Of a DNA stretch of 64,000 nucleotides, positions 1 through 7,929 are shown in pieces. Origin of the DNA: Magnetospirillum sp. (GTDB lineage Bacteria > Pseudomonadota > Alphaproteobacteria > Rhodospirillales > Magnetospirillaceae). The notes under the pieces were generated by a model, which was not told the DNA's origin, searched no databases, and saw only the letters and a list, made by a program, of their open reading frames with translations. Location: positions 62,001 through 126,000 of the forward strand of contig JANQAI010000013.1 of assembly GCA_024707145.1 (NCBI GenBank), given 5' to 3'. Each line of letters starts with the position of its first letter. The stretch's first letter is position 1. The translations under genes and the position numbers were made by a program.

Positions 1-1
1 C

Positions 2-319
2 GTGTTCGATGCCTCGTTACGTGCGGTCGCGCCCGATGGCCGCATCCTGGTGATCGGTTTCGCCTCGGGTACGGTTCCGCAGATTCCCGCCAATATCCTG
101 CTGGTCAAGAACGTCACCGTCATCGGCTATTGGTGGGGCGCCTATCGCAAGCTCAATCCGGCGCTGGTGCAGTCCTCGCTGGCGGAATGCGTGGGCTGGT
201 GGGCCGAAGGCAAACTGAAGCCGCATGTGTCGCAGACCCTGCCGCTGGAACAGGCCTCGGCCGCCCTGGACCTGCTGAAGAGCCGCGCCGCCACCGGCAA
301 GGTGGTACTGACGGTGTAA
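2..319 (+). CDS. MDR-family zinc-type/quinone oxidoreductase, C-terminal fragment
   Basis: This is the 3' end of a medium-chain dehydrogenase/reductase; the reading frame is open at the left edge, so the start lies outside the window. The visible 105 residues carry the end of the Rossmann domain (residues 10-20, APDGRILVIGFASG) and the substrate-domain tail that closes the fold, with the family-typical ending in which a glutamate-alanine helix is followed by GKVVLTV. The pattern fits NADPH:quinone oxidoreductase (zeta-crystallin-like) members, which use NADPH to reduce quinones or enals in the cytosol. The N-terminal GroES-like half and any zinc ligands cannot be checked here. The gene is followed by repeats rather than by another gene. 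Confidence 0.8.
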   Translation: MFDASLRAVAPDGRILVIGFASGTVPQIPANILLVKNVTVIGYWWGAYRKLNPALVQSSLAECVGWWAEGKLKPHVSQTLPLEQASAALDLLKSRAATGKVVLTV

Positions 320-326
320 GGAGACT

Positions 327-431
327 GTCATCCTGAACGAAGTGAAGGATCTCATCCTGGCAAGGTGTTGCCAGTTTTGATGCGGCGTGCCAGACGGGGA
401 TCCTTCAATCGCGGCACTCCTTCAGGATGAC
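327..431. repeat. Intergenic palindromic element with GTCATCCTGAA ends
   Basis: The unit begins GTCATCCTGAA and ends TTCAGGATGAC, so the ends are perfect 11-base inverted repeats. Internal GGATC/GATCC blocks extend the symmetry. It sits just downstream of the oxidoreductase stop and could fold into one long hairpin in RNA. Repeats of this GTCATCCTGAA type are common between genes in many proteobacteria. No coding potential is seen. Confidence 0.7.
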
Positions 432-444
432 ACGGGAATTTTAA

Positions 445-667
445 GGGCATGTCAGCAGGAGCTGTGGGTAATCCACCCGTTTGGTTTACGTCAGGGCCGG
501 GCCTGACCCGGCCATCCACGCGCGTCCATCGGCAACGTGCCGGACGGCACCGCGTGGATGCGCGGATCAAGTCCGCGCATGACGGCTGTTGTTGGTGGTC
601 AAAAGCCCTCATGCTGCCAGGCATGGCCGAGTCCGAGTGACTCCCAACAGCCTGCGCATACATACCC
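445..667 (+). repeat. 223-bp dispersed intergenic repeat, copy A
   Basis: This 223-base unit starts GGGCATGTCAGCAGG and ends in CATACATACCC, giving short imperfect inverted ends (GGGCATGT / ACATACCC). It contains two inner palindromes, around 489-515 (a GGCCGGGC..GACCCGGCC block) and 556-582 (GCGCGGATCAAGTCCGCGC). An almost identical copy of the same length lies inverted at 35238-35460, and a more diverged copy of 224 bases lies at 24104-24327. Together with the palindrome at 327-431 and the G tract at 687-698 it fills the gap between the first two genes. No gene is seen in 320-736. Confidence 0.85.
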
Positions 668-686
668 AATTTTAAACCGGCCAAGC

Positions 687-698
687 GGGGGGGGGGGG
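687..698. other. Run of twelve G
   Basis: Twelve consecutive G residues lie about 40 bases beyond the stop of the VWA-domain gene and about 20 bases after the 223-bp repeat. No other homopolymer near this length is seen in the window. It may be a phase-variable tract, a G-rich structure-forming site or an unresolved assembly point. Confidence 0.6.
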
Positions 699-736
699 AC
701 TACCTGAAGACGGCCTCCATCCGGCGAGCGCATGCT

Positions 737-1967
737 TCACCGAGGGTATTGGCCTGTCCCGCGAGCGGATGGGGTGCGGTGCAGGTGCCGCATGGCGAGG
801 TCCAGGCCCTCCAGGGTCAGCGGGAACATGCGGCCGCCCATGGCCTGGTGCAGCATCTGGGTGGATTGGGTCCAGTCCCACAGGCGTTGTGGCGCGGGAT
901 TGAGCCACACCGCGCTGGGCCACGCCGTCAGCAGGCGGTCCAGCCACAGTTGCCCGGGCTCCTCGTTCCATTCCTCCACCGCCGCGCCGGGAGTGGTGAT
1001 CTCCCACGGACTCATGGCGGCGTCGCCGACGATGACCAGCTTCCAGTCGGGCGGGAAGGTGTGCAGCACGTCCCAGGTGGAGACGTGGCCGCCGTGGCGA
1101 CGCCGGTTGTCCTTCCACAGCGTGCCGTAGGGGCAGTTGTGGAAGTAGAAATGCTCCAGATGCTTGAACTCCGAGCGGGCGGCCGAGAACAATTCCTCGC
1201 AGGTGGCGATGTGCTCGTCCATGGAACCACCCACGTCCAGCAGCAGCAGGATTTTGATGCTGTTATGGCGTTCGGGGCGCATCCGGATGTCGAGCCAGCC
1301 GCCGGCCCGCGCGGTGGAGGCGATGGTGCCGTCCAGGTCCAGTTCGGTGGCGGCGCCCTCGCGGGCGAAGCGGCGCAGCCGGCGGAGCGCCAGGCGGAAG
1401 TTGCGGGTGCCCAGGCTCGATGCCGTCGTCGAGGTTGCGGAACTCGCGGCGGTCCCACACCTTGACCGCCCGGTTGTTGCGGTTGCGCTCCTGGCCCAGG
1501 CGCACGCCGGCGGGATTGGCGCCGTAGGCGCCGTAGGGCGAGGTGCCGGCGGTGCCGATCCACTTGTTGCCGCCCTCATGCCGGTCCTTCTGCTCCTCCA
1601 GTCGCCGGCGCAGCGTGCGCATCAGTTCATCGAAGCCGCCCATGGCGTCGATCTGCGCCAGTTCCTCCGGGGTCAGCAGCTTCTCGGCCATGGCGCGCAG
1701 CCAGTCCGCCGGCAGGGCCAGCAGCAGATCCTCGCCGGTGCGGCCCTCGCCGGCCTCGCCCAGGCCGTTGAAGGTGGCGGCGAAGACGCGGTCGAACTTG
1801 TCCAGATGGCGCTCGTCCTTCACCAGGGTGGCGCGGGCGAGATAGTAGAAAGCCTCCACCGAGAACTCCGCCACCCCCTTGGCCAACGCCTCCAGCAGCG
1901 TCAGGTATTCGCGCAAGGAAACCGGCACCTTGGCGTCGCGCAACGCGAAGAAGAGGGTCAGAAACAT
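737..1967 (-). CDS. VWA-domain (CoxE-like) protein, frameshifted
   Basis: The protein would be about 409 residues once one extra base is ignored. The N-terminal part (start at 1967, MFLTLFFALRDAKVPVS) and the C-terminal part lie in two frames that join at 1413-1417, where the coding strand reads GAGCCTGGGC instead of the expected GAGCTGGGC. The C-terminal half has a von Willebrand A fold with a partly altered MIDAS motif (LLLLDVGGSMDEH, against the usual DxSxS). CoxE-type proteins work with MoxR ATPases to insert cofactors or mature enzymes; the moxR-like gene lies directly upstream on the same strand, 57 bases away, supporting this pairing. The client is unknown: no molybdenum hydroxylase or CO dehydrogenase genes are near. 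The break could be real, but the rest of the sequence is well conserved. Confidence 0.82.
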
Positions 1968-1980
1968 GGCAAGCCCCACC

Positions 1981-2012
1981 CCGGCCCTCCCCCGCAAGGG
2001 GGGAGGGAGTGC
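1981..2012. repeat. C/G-rich hairpin (CCCTCCCCC family)
   Basis: CCCTCCCCC is followed by the loop GCAA and then GGGGGGAGGG, between the MoxR and VWA genes. Related units with a GGCCGGGGTGGGGG-like tail occur at 12286-12328 and 58680-58715, so this is a dispersed family. In RNA it would make a strong hairpin inside the moxR-VWA transcript. Confidence 0.6.
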
Positions 2013-2024
2013 GGTGGGCCTTCG

Positions 2025-2867
2025 TCATCGTCCGCCCCGGCTGGCGAAGGCCAGGCGTTCGAACAGGTGGACGTCCTGCTCGTTCTTCAGCAGCGCCCCG
2101 TGCAGCTTGGGGATCAGCGAGCGGGCGTCCTTGTCGCGCAGCTCCTCGGGCGCCAGGTCCTCGGCCAGCAGCAGCTTGAGCCAGTCCAGCAGTTCCGAGG
2201 TGGAGGGTTTCTTCTTCAGCCCCGGTACCTCGCGCACCTCGAAGAACACACTCAGCGCCTCGTGCAGCAGCTTGGGCTTGATGCCGGGGAAGTGCACCTG
2301 GGCGATGCGGGCCATGGTGTCGCGGTCGGGGAAGCGGATGTAGTGGAAGAAGCAGCGGCGCAGGAAGGCGTCGGGCAGCTCCTTCTCGTTGTTGGAGGTT
2401 ATGATCACCAGCGGGCGCTGGCGCGCCCTGACCACCTGCCGGGTTTCGTAGACGTGGAACTCCATGCGGTCCAGTTCCAGCAGCAGGTCGTTGGGGAACT
2501 CGATGTCGGCCTTGTCGATCTCGTCGATCAGCAGCACCGGCGCCGTCTCGGCCTCGAAGGCCTGCCACAGCTTGCCCTTGACGATGTAGTTGGCGATGTC
2601 GTGGACGCGGCCGTCGCCCAGTTGGGAATCCCTCAGGCGCGCCACCGCGTCGTATTCGTACAGGCCCTGCTGCGCCTTGGTGGTGGACTTGATGTGCCAG
2701 GCGATCAGCGCACGGTCCAGCGCCCGCGCCACTTCCTGCGCCAGCACGGTCTTGCCGGTGCCCGGCTCGCCCTTGACCAGCAGCGGCCGCTCCAGGGTCA
2801 GGGCGGCGTTGACCGCGACCATCAGATCGTCGGTGGCGATGTAGCTGTCGGTGCCGGCGAAGCGCAT
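2025..2867 (-). CDS. MoxR-family AAA+ ATPase
   Basis: The 280-residue protein is a compact AAA+ ATPase. Walker A is GEPGTGKT near residue 38, Walker B is VLLIDEIDKAD near residue 110, and a sensor-1 region follows as VIITSNNEKELPD with an arginine-finger-like RRC. Length and motif spacing fit MoxR proteins, which act as chaperone-like ATPases with VWA partners in metalloenzyme maturation or envelope stress. The start at 2867 is followed by MRFAGTDSYIATDDLM, typical of the CoxD/MoxR subfamily. The VWA gene follows on the same strand, so the two probably form one operon. A pair of terminators belonging to the phasin gene separates it from the gene upstream. Confidence 0.92.
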   Translation of the reverse strand: MRFAGTDSYIATDDLMVAVNAALTLERPLLVKGEPGTGKTVLAQEVARALDRALIAWHIKSTTKAQQGLYEYDAVARLRDSQLGDGRVHDIANYIVKGKLWQAFEAETAPVLLIDEIDKADIEFPNDLLLELDRMEFHVYETRQVVRARQRPLVIITSNNEKELPDAFLRRCFFHYIRFPDRDTMARIAQVHFPGIKPKLLHEALSVFFEVREVPGLKKKPSTSELLDWLKLLLAEDLAPEELRDKDARSLIPKLHGALLKNEQDVHLFERLAFASRGGR

Positions 2868-2933
2868 GGGGGGTATCCTCCTCGTCCCAAGGTAGAGGAG
2901 GGGCGCGCGGCGCCAAGCCCGGAAAATGACATG

Positions 2934-2966
2934 AAAAAAACGCCCGCTCCCCGATGGGGCGGGCGT
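2934..2966 (-). terminator. Rho-independent terminator, second after phasin
   Basis: On the minus strand a CGCCCGC/GCGGGCG stem (2941-2965) is followed by seven T (plus-strand A tract at 2934-2940). It is the second of two tandem terminators between the phasin gene and moxR. Confidence 0.8.
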
Positions 2967-2988
2967 TCAAGGGAGTGCGTACGCTTTC

Positions 2989-3030
2989 AAAAAAGCTGGG
3001 GACCGGGTGGGAGGAGGTACCCGGTCCCCA
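2989..3030 (-). terminator. Rho-independent terminator after phasin gene
   Basis: On the minus strand a perfect 12-bp stem TGGGGACCGGGT / ACCCGGTCCCCA (2997-3008 with 3019-3030) is followed by an oligo-T run (A tract at 2989-2994). It lies 25 bases beyond the phasin stop. Confidence 0.88.
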
Positions 3031-3054
3031 ACCGCACTCAACCCGGTCGTCAGA

Positions 3055-3414
3055 TCAAGCGGCGGACTTGACCAGCGACTGGAACGCGGCGATGCGGGCG
3101 TTCAGGGGCTCGAGCGCGGCGGTGATCACGGACTGGGACAGCTCGGCGAACTTGCGGCCCTCGGCGATGGCCGATTCGATGGACTCGCGCGCCAGCTTGC
3201 CCTGCAGGTCGGCGAACTCGGCCGGGGTCTTGACCGCGAACAGCGCCTTGACGGCGGCATCGGTCTTTTCCACCGACTGGGTCAGATAGACCTGAGAAGC
3301 CTTGGCGATCTCCTCGAAGCCCTTCACGGCCAGGGAGGAGCTCTTCACCACGGCCTCGGCGTTGTCCTTGCCGAGGGAAACGAACTTTTCAAAACCGTCG
3401 ATCTTCAGAGTCAT
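3055..3414 (-). CDS. Phasin family protein
   Basis: The 119-residue protein is almost entirely helical and alanine-rich, with no signal peptide or membrane segment. It matches the phasin_2 family, small amphipathic proteins that coat polyhydroxyalkanoate granules and control their size and number. The pattern FEKFVSLGKDNAEAVVKSS at the N-terminus and the repeated FAELSQSVI-type heptads are characteristic. The start at 3414 was chosen over upstream in-frame codons because the family begins here and because the upstream region holds a promoter with two operator-like palindromes. The gene stands alone, with its own promoter and two terminators, as expected for an abundant, tightly regulated granule protein. 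Confidence 0.88.
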   Translation of the reverse strand: MTLKIDGFEKFVSLGKDNAEAVVKSSSLAVKGFEEIAKASQVYLTQSVEKTDAAVKALFAVKTPAEFADLQGKLARESIESAIAEGRKFAELSQSVITAALEPLNARIAAFQSLVKSAA

Positions 3415-3459
3415 GGTCTTCGTCCTTGTGTCTTGCCGCCGACCACCGCCTCGGGGTCT

Positions 3460-3529
3460 TTGTGCACTGCAACATGGGCTCAGCATACCCCGTTCGTCGG
3501 CCAACGCAAGAACTTTTTGCACTGCACAA
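3460..3529 (-). promoter_or_regulatory. Two TGC-type palindromic operators flanking the phasin promoter
   Basis: TTGTGCACTGCAA at 3460-3472 and TTGCACTGCACAA at 3517-3529 are near-palindromes that match each other in inverted orientation except at the centre. One lies just upstream of the -35 box and the other over or just after the start of transcription. TGC-rich palindromes of this type are the known targets of PhaR, the repressor that senses free polyhydroxyalkanoate and controls phasin genes. The assignment to PhaR is inference; the sites themselves are visible. Confidence 0.6.
3482..3509 (-). promoter_or_regulatory. Sigma70-like phasin promoter
   Basis: On the minus strand TTGCGT (3509-3504) is separated by 16 bases from TATGCT (3487-3482). 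Transcription would begin near 3475, about 60 bases before the phasin start codon. Confidence 0.55.
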
Positions 3530-3551
3530 TAACGTCACAATCAGGCGGTTC

Positions 3552-6015
3552 TCACTGCGCCGCCGCCCGGCACGGGGCCTCCCGGCCGGCCACCGCGCTG
3601 ACCAGCGCCTGGCCACGTTCCGGCCCTTCGGTGAACACCAGGTGCAGGGTGCCGTCCACCTGGGCCCGCACCTCGACGGCAATGGACCGGCCGGCGACGG
3701 TCAGCTTGCCCTGGCGTCCGGGGGTGACGGCGGCGGCCATGTCGAGGACGGCGGCGCCGCCGGCCGAGATATCCTCCAGCCGCGCCTCGTGGGTGTCGCC
3801 GCCGAAGGTGACGGTGCATGGCGCGTGGACGGTGAGGCGCGGGCAGATGCGGCGGTCGGCCTCCTTGGTGGAGGTGCGCACCACCCGCACCAGCACCTGG
3901 CGCAGGTCTTGGATGGAATGGGCCACGTCGGCCGAGGCCCGGCGCACGTCGTCGGCCTGGGCGCCGGTGTCGCCCGCGTCGCGCGACACCGAGGCGATCA
4001 GCGTCGATACCTCCTGGGCCGCCGAGCCTGGTCTCGATGACGTTGCGGGTGATCTCGGTGGTGGCGGCGCTCTGTTCCTCCATGGCGGCGGCGATGGACG
4101 ACGACACCTCGTCGATGCGGCGGATGGCGCCGCCGATGCCGGCCACGGCGTCCACCACCTCGTGGGTCAGCGCCTGGATCTTGGCGATCTGGCTGGTGAT
4201 CTCGCCGGTGGAGCGCGCGGTCTGGGTGGCCAGGGTCTTGACCTCGTTGGCGACCACGGCGAACCCCTTGCCGGCCTCGCCGGCCCGCGCCGCCTCGATG
4301 GTGGCGTTGAGCGCCAGCAGGTTGGTCTGGCCGGCGATGGCGGTGATCAGGGTGGCGATCTCGCCGATCTTGGCCACTTCGTCGGCCAGCGAGCCGATGG
4401 TGGCCTGGGCGTGCTCGCTGTCGGTGACCGAGCTGCGGGTGACCTCGCCGGCATAGGCCACCTGGGCGGCGATCTCCTGGATGGAGGCGGCCATCTGCTC
4501 GGCGGCACCGGCTACGGCCTGGGCGTTGGCCAGGGCCTGCTCGGCGGCGGCGGCGACGCCCTGGCTGTGCTCGCTGACGCGTTCGGCCGAGGCCGCCATG
4601 GCTTCGGCGTCACCCGCCATCTGGCCGGTGCGCCCGGCCACGTTCTCCACCGCGGCGCCGGCCTCGCGTTCCACCGTCTCGGCCATTTCCTCCAGCGCGC
4701 GGGTGCGCTCGTCGGCCGCCTTGCGCTCGTGCTCGGCGCGCTCCTGGGCGCCATAGGCCAGCTTGGCCTTCATGGCGCGCAGCAGCACGGTCAGGCGGCG
4801 GAACTCGGCCGCCGCCGGCGTCTCGATGTCGTGGGAGAAGTCGCTGCGGGCGATGGAGTCGAAATGGGCTTCGAAGCGGGTCAGCGGGCGGCGGACGGCC
4901 GCCAGCAGGAAATGGCCGCCCAGCGCGGTGACCACGGTCGCCGCCGCCAGGATGGCGAGCATCAGGATCAGATGGAAACGGAAATCGCCCTTGGCCTCGG
5001 CCAGATCCTCGCCGGCCACCTTGATCTGCATCTGCAGCAGGTCGCGGTTGGTGGCGTGGGCGACCTCGAACAGCGGGGTGATCTTCTTGGCATACAGGGA
5101 TTCGATGCGCAGGGGGTCGGCATTGCGCGCCGCCTCCATGGCCGGCACCAGGCCCTCACGGACGAAGGCGGCACGCTGCTCGGCGAAGCGGGCGGCCAGT
5201 TCGCTCTCCTCGGCCGTCATCGGCCGCGCCGTCACCTGCTGCCACAGGTCGTTGATGCGGGCGATGTTGTCCTCGATGCGCTTGATGCGGCCCTGGATCA
5301 GCTTCTCCTCGCCGCCGTCGCGCAGGTCGATGACCAGTTGGGTGGTCTGTTGCAGGTTGTCGCGCATACGGTCGACGATGTCGCCCAGCTGGCCGGTGGG
5401 CACGGCGCGGTTCTCGATGGCCTCGCGCAGGGAATTGTTGGAATCGCTCATGCCGGCCAGGCCCAGCCCGCCCACCAGCATCATCAGCAGGATCAGGCCG
5501 CCGAACATCACGGTCAGCCGGCCGGTGATGGCGGCGACGAAGACGCCCAGGCGGTGGGACAGGCCGCCGGGAACGGCGTCGCCTTCCTCGACCCGCAGCG
5601 AGGTGTCGCCTTCGCGGATGCGGCGGTAGGCGGCTTCGGCCGCCGCTACCTGCTCGCGGCTGGGCTTGGAGCGGATGGAGATGTAGCCGGTCAGCCGGCC
5701 GTCCTCGATGACCGGGGTGACGTTGGCGCGCACCCAGTAGAAATCGCCATTCTTGGCGCGGTTCTTGACCAGGCCCTCCCACGGGCGGCCGGCCTTGACC
5801 GTGGCCCACAGGTCGGCGAAGGCGGCGGCGGGCATGTGCGGGTGGCGGATCAGGTTGTGGGGCTGGCCGATCAGTTCGTCCTCGCCATAGCCGCTGATGG
5901 CGACGAAGGCGCGATTGACGAAAGTGATCCGGCCACCCGGATCGGTGCGGCTGACCAGCAGCTCTCCATCCGGAAGCTGAATTTCACGGTCGGTGATCGG
6001 CTCGTTGACCCGCAT
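3552..6015 (-). CDS. PAS-containing chemoreceptor with C-terminal PilZ domain, frameshifted
   Basis: About 820 residues once one base is removed. Domains in order: a PAS domain (residues 10-125, with the Aer-like [13 protein letters not shown] and [14 protein letters not shown] motifs), a membrane segment near 165-185, a four-helix-bundle-like region, a second membrane segment near 345-365, HAMP, and an MCP signalling domain with the hairpin-tip pattern [21 protein letters not shown] PilZ domain ends the protein, with RxxxR (RICPR) and DISAGG motifs that bind cyclic di-GMP. The last ~145 residues are in another frame, joined at 4025-4029 where GAGCCTGG stands for expected GAGCTGG. The start at 6015 has a purine-rich site. 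It probably tunes aerotaxis or redox taxis to c-di-GMP, as described for Azospirillum Tlp1 and Aer. Confidence 0.88.
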
Positions 6016-6117
6016 GGCTTCCCCCGCGACTTGTCCATGGCCGTACCGCATATGCGAAGCTGAACGGCGGGGCAAGCATGCCATGCGTCATTTCTGTGCG
6101 TAACGCCTAAATTTTGT

Positions 6118-7008
6118 TCATTCGTCGCTTGCCGCAACGGTGGAGAGAAAGTTGGCAATGACCGGGGCGACGGTTCCGGTGCGGTGGATCAGCAGCAGGT
6201 CGATGAACGCCTGGTCGTCGTCGATGGCGGCGAAGGCGACGCCGCCCACCCCCATGCGGCGCATGGTCTGCGGCACCACCGCCAGCCCCAGCCCGGCCCC
6301 CACCAGGCTGATCATGGTGGACATCTGGTGGGCTTCCACGGCGATGCGCGGGGTGTGGCCGGCGCGGCCGCACAGCAGGGCGATCTTGTCGTACAGGCCG
6401 GTGCCGATGTGGCGGGGATTCATCACCAGGCCCTCGCCGGCCACCTCGGCCATGGACACCCGCCCGCGCCCGGCCAGCCGGTGGTCGGCGGGCAGCACCA
6501 GCATCAGCGGCTCGCGCAGGATGCGCCGGGCCGCCACGCCGGGCGGCAGGTTGCTGTCGGCCGGGCGGGCGAAGCCGATGTCCAGCCGGCCCTCGGCCAC
6601 CGCCTCCATCTGGCTGCCGGTGGGCATCTCGCGCAGGGACACCAGCACGTCGGGATAGCGGCGGCGGAAATTGCCCAGGATGCGCGGCATGACGTCGTTG
6701 AACGGCACCGAGCCGGTGAAGCCGATATCCAGCCGCCCGGCCTCGCCGGCCGCCGCCGCACGGGCCAGGCGGCCCAACTCGCCGGCTCGGGCGAGGATCA
6801 GGCGGGCTTCGTCCAGCAGGGCGGCGCCGGCGGCGGTCAGTTCCACCTTGCGGCGGTTGCGGTCGAACAGGCGGGCGCCCAGTTCGGCCTCGAACGCCTT
6901 GATCTGCTGGCTCAACGGGGGCTGGGCCATGCGCAGCCGCTCGGCGGCGCGGCCGAAATGGCGCTCCTCGGCGACGGCGACGAAGTAACGCAGGTGGCGC
7001 AGTTCCAT
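6118..7008 (-). CDS. LysR-family transcriptional regulator
   Basis: The 296-residue protein starts MELRHLRYFVAVAEERHFG, the classic LysR winged helix, followed by PPLSQQIKAFEAELGARLFDR. The effector-binding domain (about residues 90-290) has the type-2 periplasmic-binding fold, with GRLDIGFTG-like segments. The subfamily resembles CatM/BenM-type regulators of aromatic or organic acid use. No divergently transcribed target gene lies beside it: the SnoaL-like gene is upstream on the same strand and the chemoreceptor is downstream, so its target is not evident. Confidence 0.9.
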   Translation of the reverse strand: MELRHLRYFVAVAEERHFGRAAERLRMAQPPLSQQIKAFEAELGARLFDRNRRKVELTAAGAALLDEARLILARAGELGRLARAAAAGEAGRLDIGFTGSVPFNDVMPRILGNFRRRYPDVLVSLREMPTGSQMEAVAEGRLDIGFARPADSNLPPGVAARRILREPLMLVLPADHRLAGRGRVSMAEVAGEGLVMNPRHIGTGLYDKIALLCGRAGHTPRIAVEAHQMSTMISLVGAGLGLAVVPQTMRRMGVGGVAFAAIDDDQAFIDLLLIHRTGTVAPVIANFLSTVAASDE

Positions 7009-7081
7009 GATATCTCGCGCATATCAGTACACGCGCGGTAATATAGAGAGGCGCCTGCACCAGCGAAACAGTTCCCCGTCG

Positions 7082-7408
7082 TCAGCCGATCTCCAGCGAG
7101 GCGATCCTGCCGTCGGCCAGGGTGAAGGTGTGGTCGAGCAGGATCGGGCTGCCGGGGAAGTTGCCGGACACCCGGCCCGTCACCACCACCTTGCCGTCCT
7201 GATGGGCGCATCCGGTCACTTCGACGGTGTGGGCGTATTTGGCCGCCGTTTCCCGCCGCCATGCCTTGATGGCGGCCAGCCCCTGGATCGTCCGGGCCTC
7301 GTCCCGCACGATACCGTCGGGGGCGAAGCAGCGGTCGATCGCTTCCGGGTCGTGCGCGTTCTCTGATATAAAATAGTCGCGAATGGCCTCCGGTATTTTG
7401 TCCGTCAT
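7082..7408 (-). CDS. SnoaL-like (NTF2-fold) protein
   Basis: The 108-residue protein has the pattern AIRDYFISENAHDPEAIDRCFAPDG.V.DE near the start and ends with a beta-rich FTLADGRIASLEIG segment. This is the SnoaL-like/NTF2 cone fold, used by small cyclases, isomerases and many proteins of unknown role. The start at 7408 (MTDKIPEAIRDYF) is preferred to one further upstream because the longer form would overlap the HxlR gene on the other strand. It is divergent from the HxlR regulator with about 64 bases between, and is therefore a good candidate target of that regulator. Confidence 0.75.
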   Translation of the reverse strand: MTDKIPEAIRDYFISENAHDPEAIDRCFAPDGIVRDEARTIQGLAAIKAWRRETAAKYAHTVEVTGCAHQDGKVVVTGRVSGNFPGSPILLDHTFTLADGRIASLEIG

Positions 7409-7472
7409 TGCTGCCGCCCTGTCTGGAATTGATGAAATCTCCTGCAAAGGATATGGCAACGGATCGTTCGTG

Positions 7473-7844
7473 ATGACAAGAACGCACAAAAAAGTGAGCT
7501 ACTTACCTGAGAGTAAGGACCGCGGGCACACGCCGCATTCCGCTGCCGAAGCGATCGGCGAGGTGATCAAGGCATTCAACGGCCGCTGGAAACTTGAAAT
7601 TCTCTTCCATTTGTTCGATGGCCAGCTTCGCCGTTTCTCGGATCTCGAACGGGCGGTCCCGGGCATTTCGCAGAAGATGCTGGCCCAGCAGCTGCGGCAG
7701 ATGGAAGCCGACGGACTGGTCCGCCGCATCGTGCATGCGCAGGTGCCGCCCAAGGTGGAATATTGCCTCACCGATTGGGGGCAGGCGCTTTGCCCGGCGC
7801 TGGACGCGCTGCTTCTCTGGGCATCCCGCCGGGAAGGTTGTTGA
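7473..7844 (+). CDS. HxlR-family winged-helix regulator
   Basis: The 123-residue protein has a central HxlR DNA-binding domain: GRWKLEILFHLFDGQLRRFSDLE, then GISQKMLAQQLRQMEADGLVRR as recognition helix, and VEYCLTDWGQAL as wing. It lacks the N-terminal cysteine typical of redox- or aldehyde-sensing HxlR proteins; its only cysteines are Cys105 or so and the final residue region. The start at 7473 was chosen for its position directly before conserved sequence. It is divergent from the SnoaL-like gene and is followed in the same direction by an MFS exporter, and it probably controls one or both. Confidence 0.88.
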   Translation: MTRTHKKVSYLPESKDRGHTPHSAAEAIGEVIKAFNGRWKLEILFHLFDGQLRRFSDLERAVPGISQKMLAQQLRQMEADGLVRRIVHAQVPPKVEYCLTDWGQALCPALDALLLWASRREGC

Positions 7845-7929
7845 TATTTAAAAAATATCACCGTAACCGCTGTAATATATTGGATTGGAGGATGCGCGGC
7901 CGGCTAGCATCAATGCCCGTCAAGGAGCC

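Noticed and set aside
3007..6063. Very long open frame on the plus strand opposite the chemoreceptor
   Set aside because: It is a consequence of high GC with few stop codons. It has no start site, domain or conserved pattern, and the opposite strand encodes a complete receptor.
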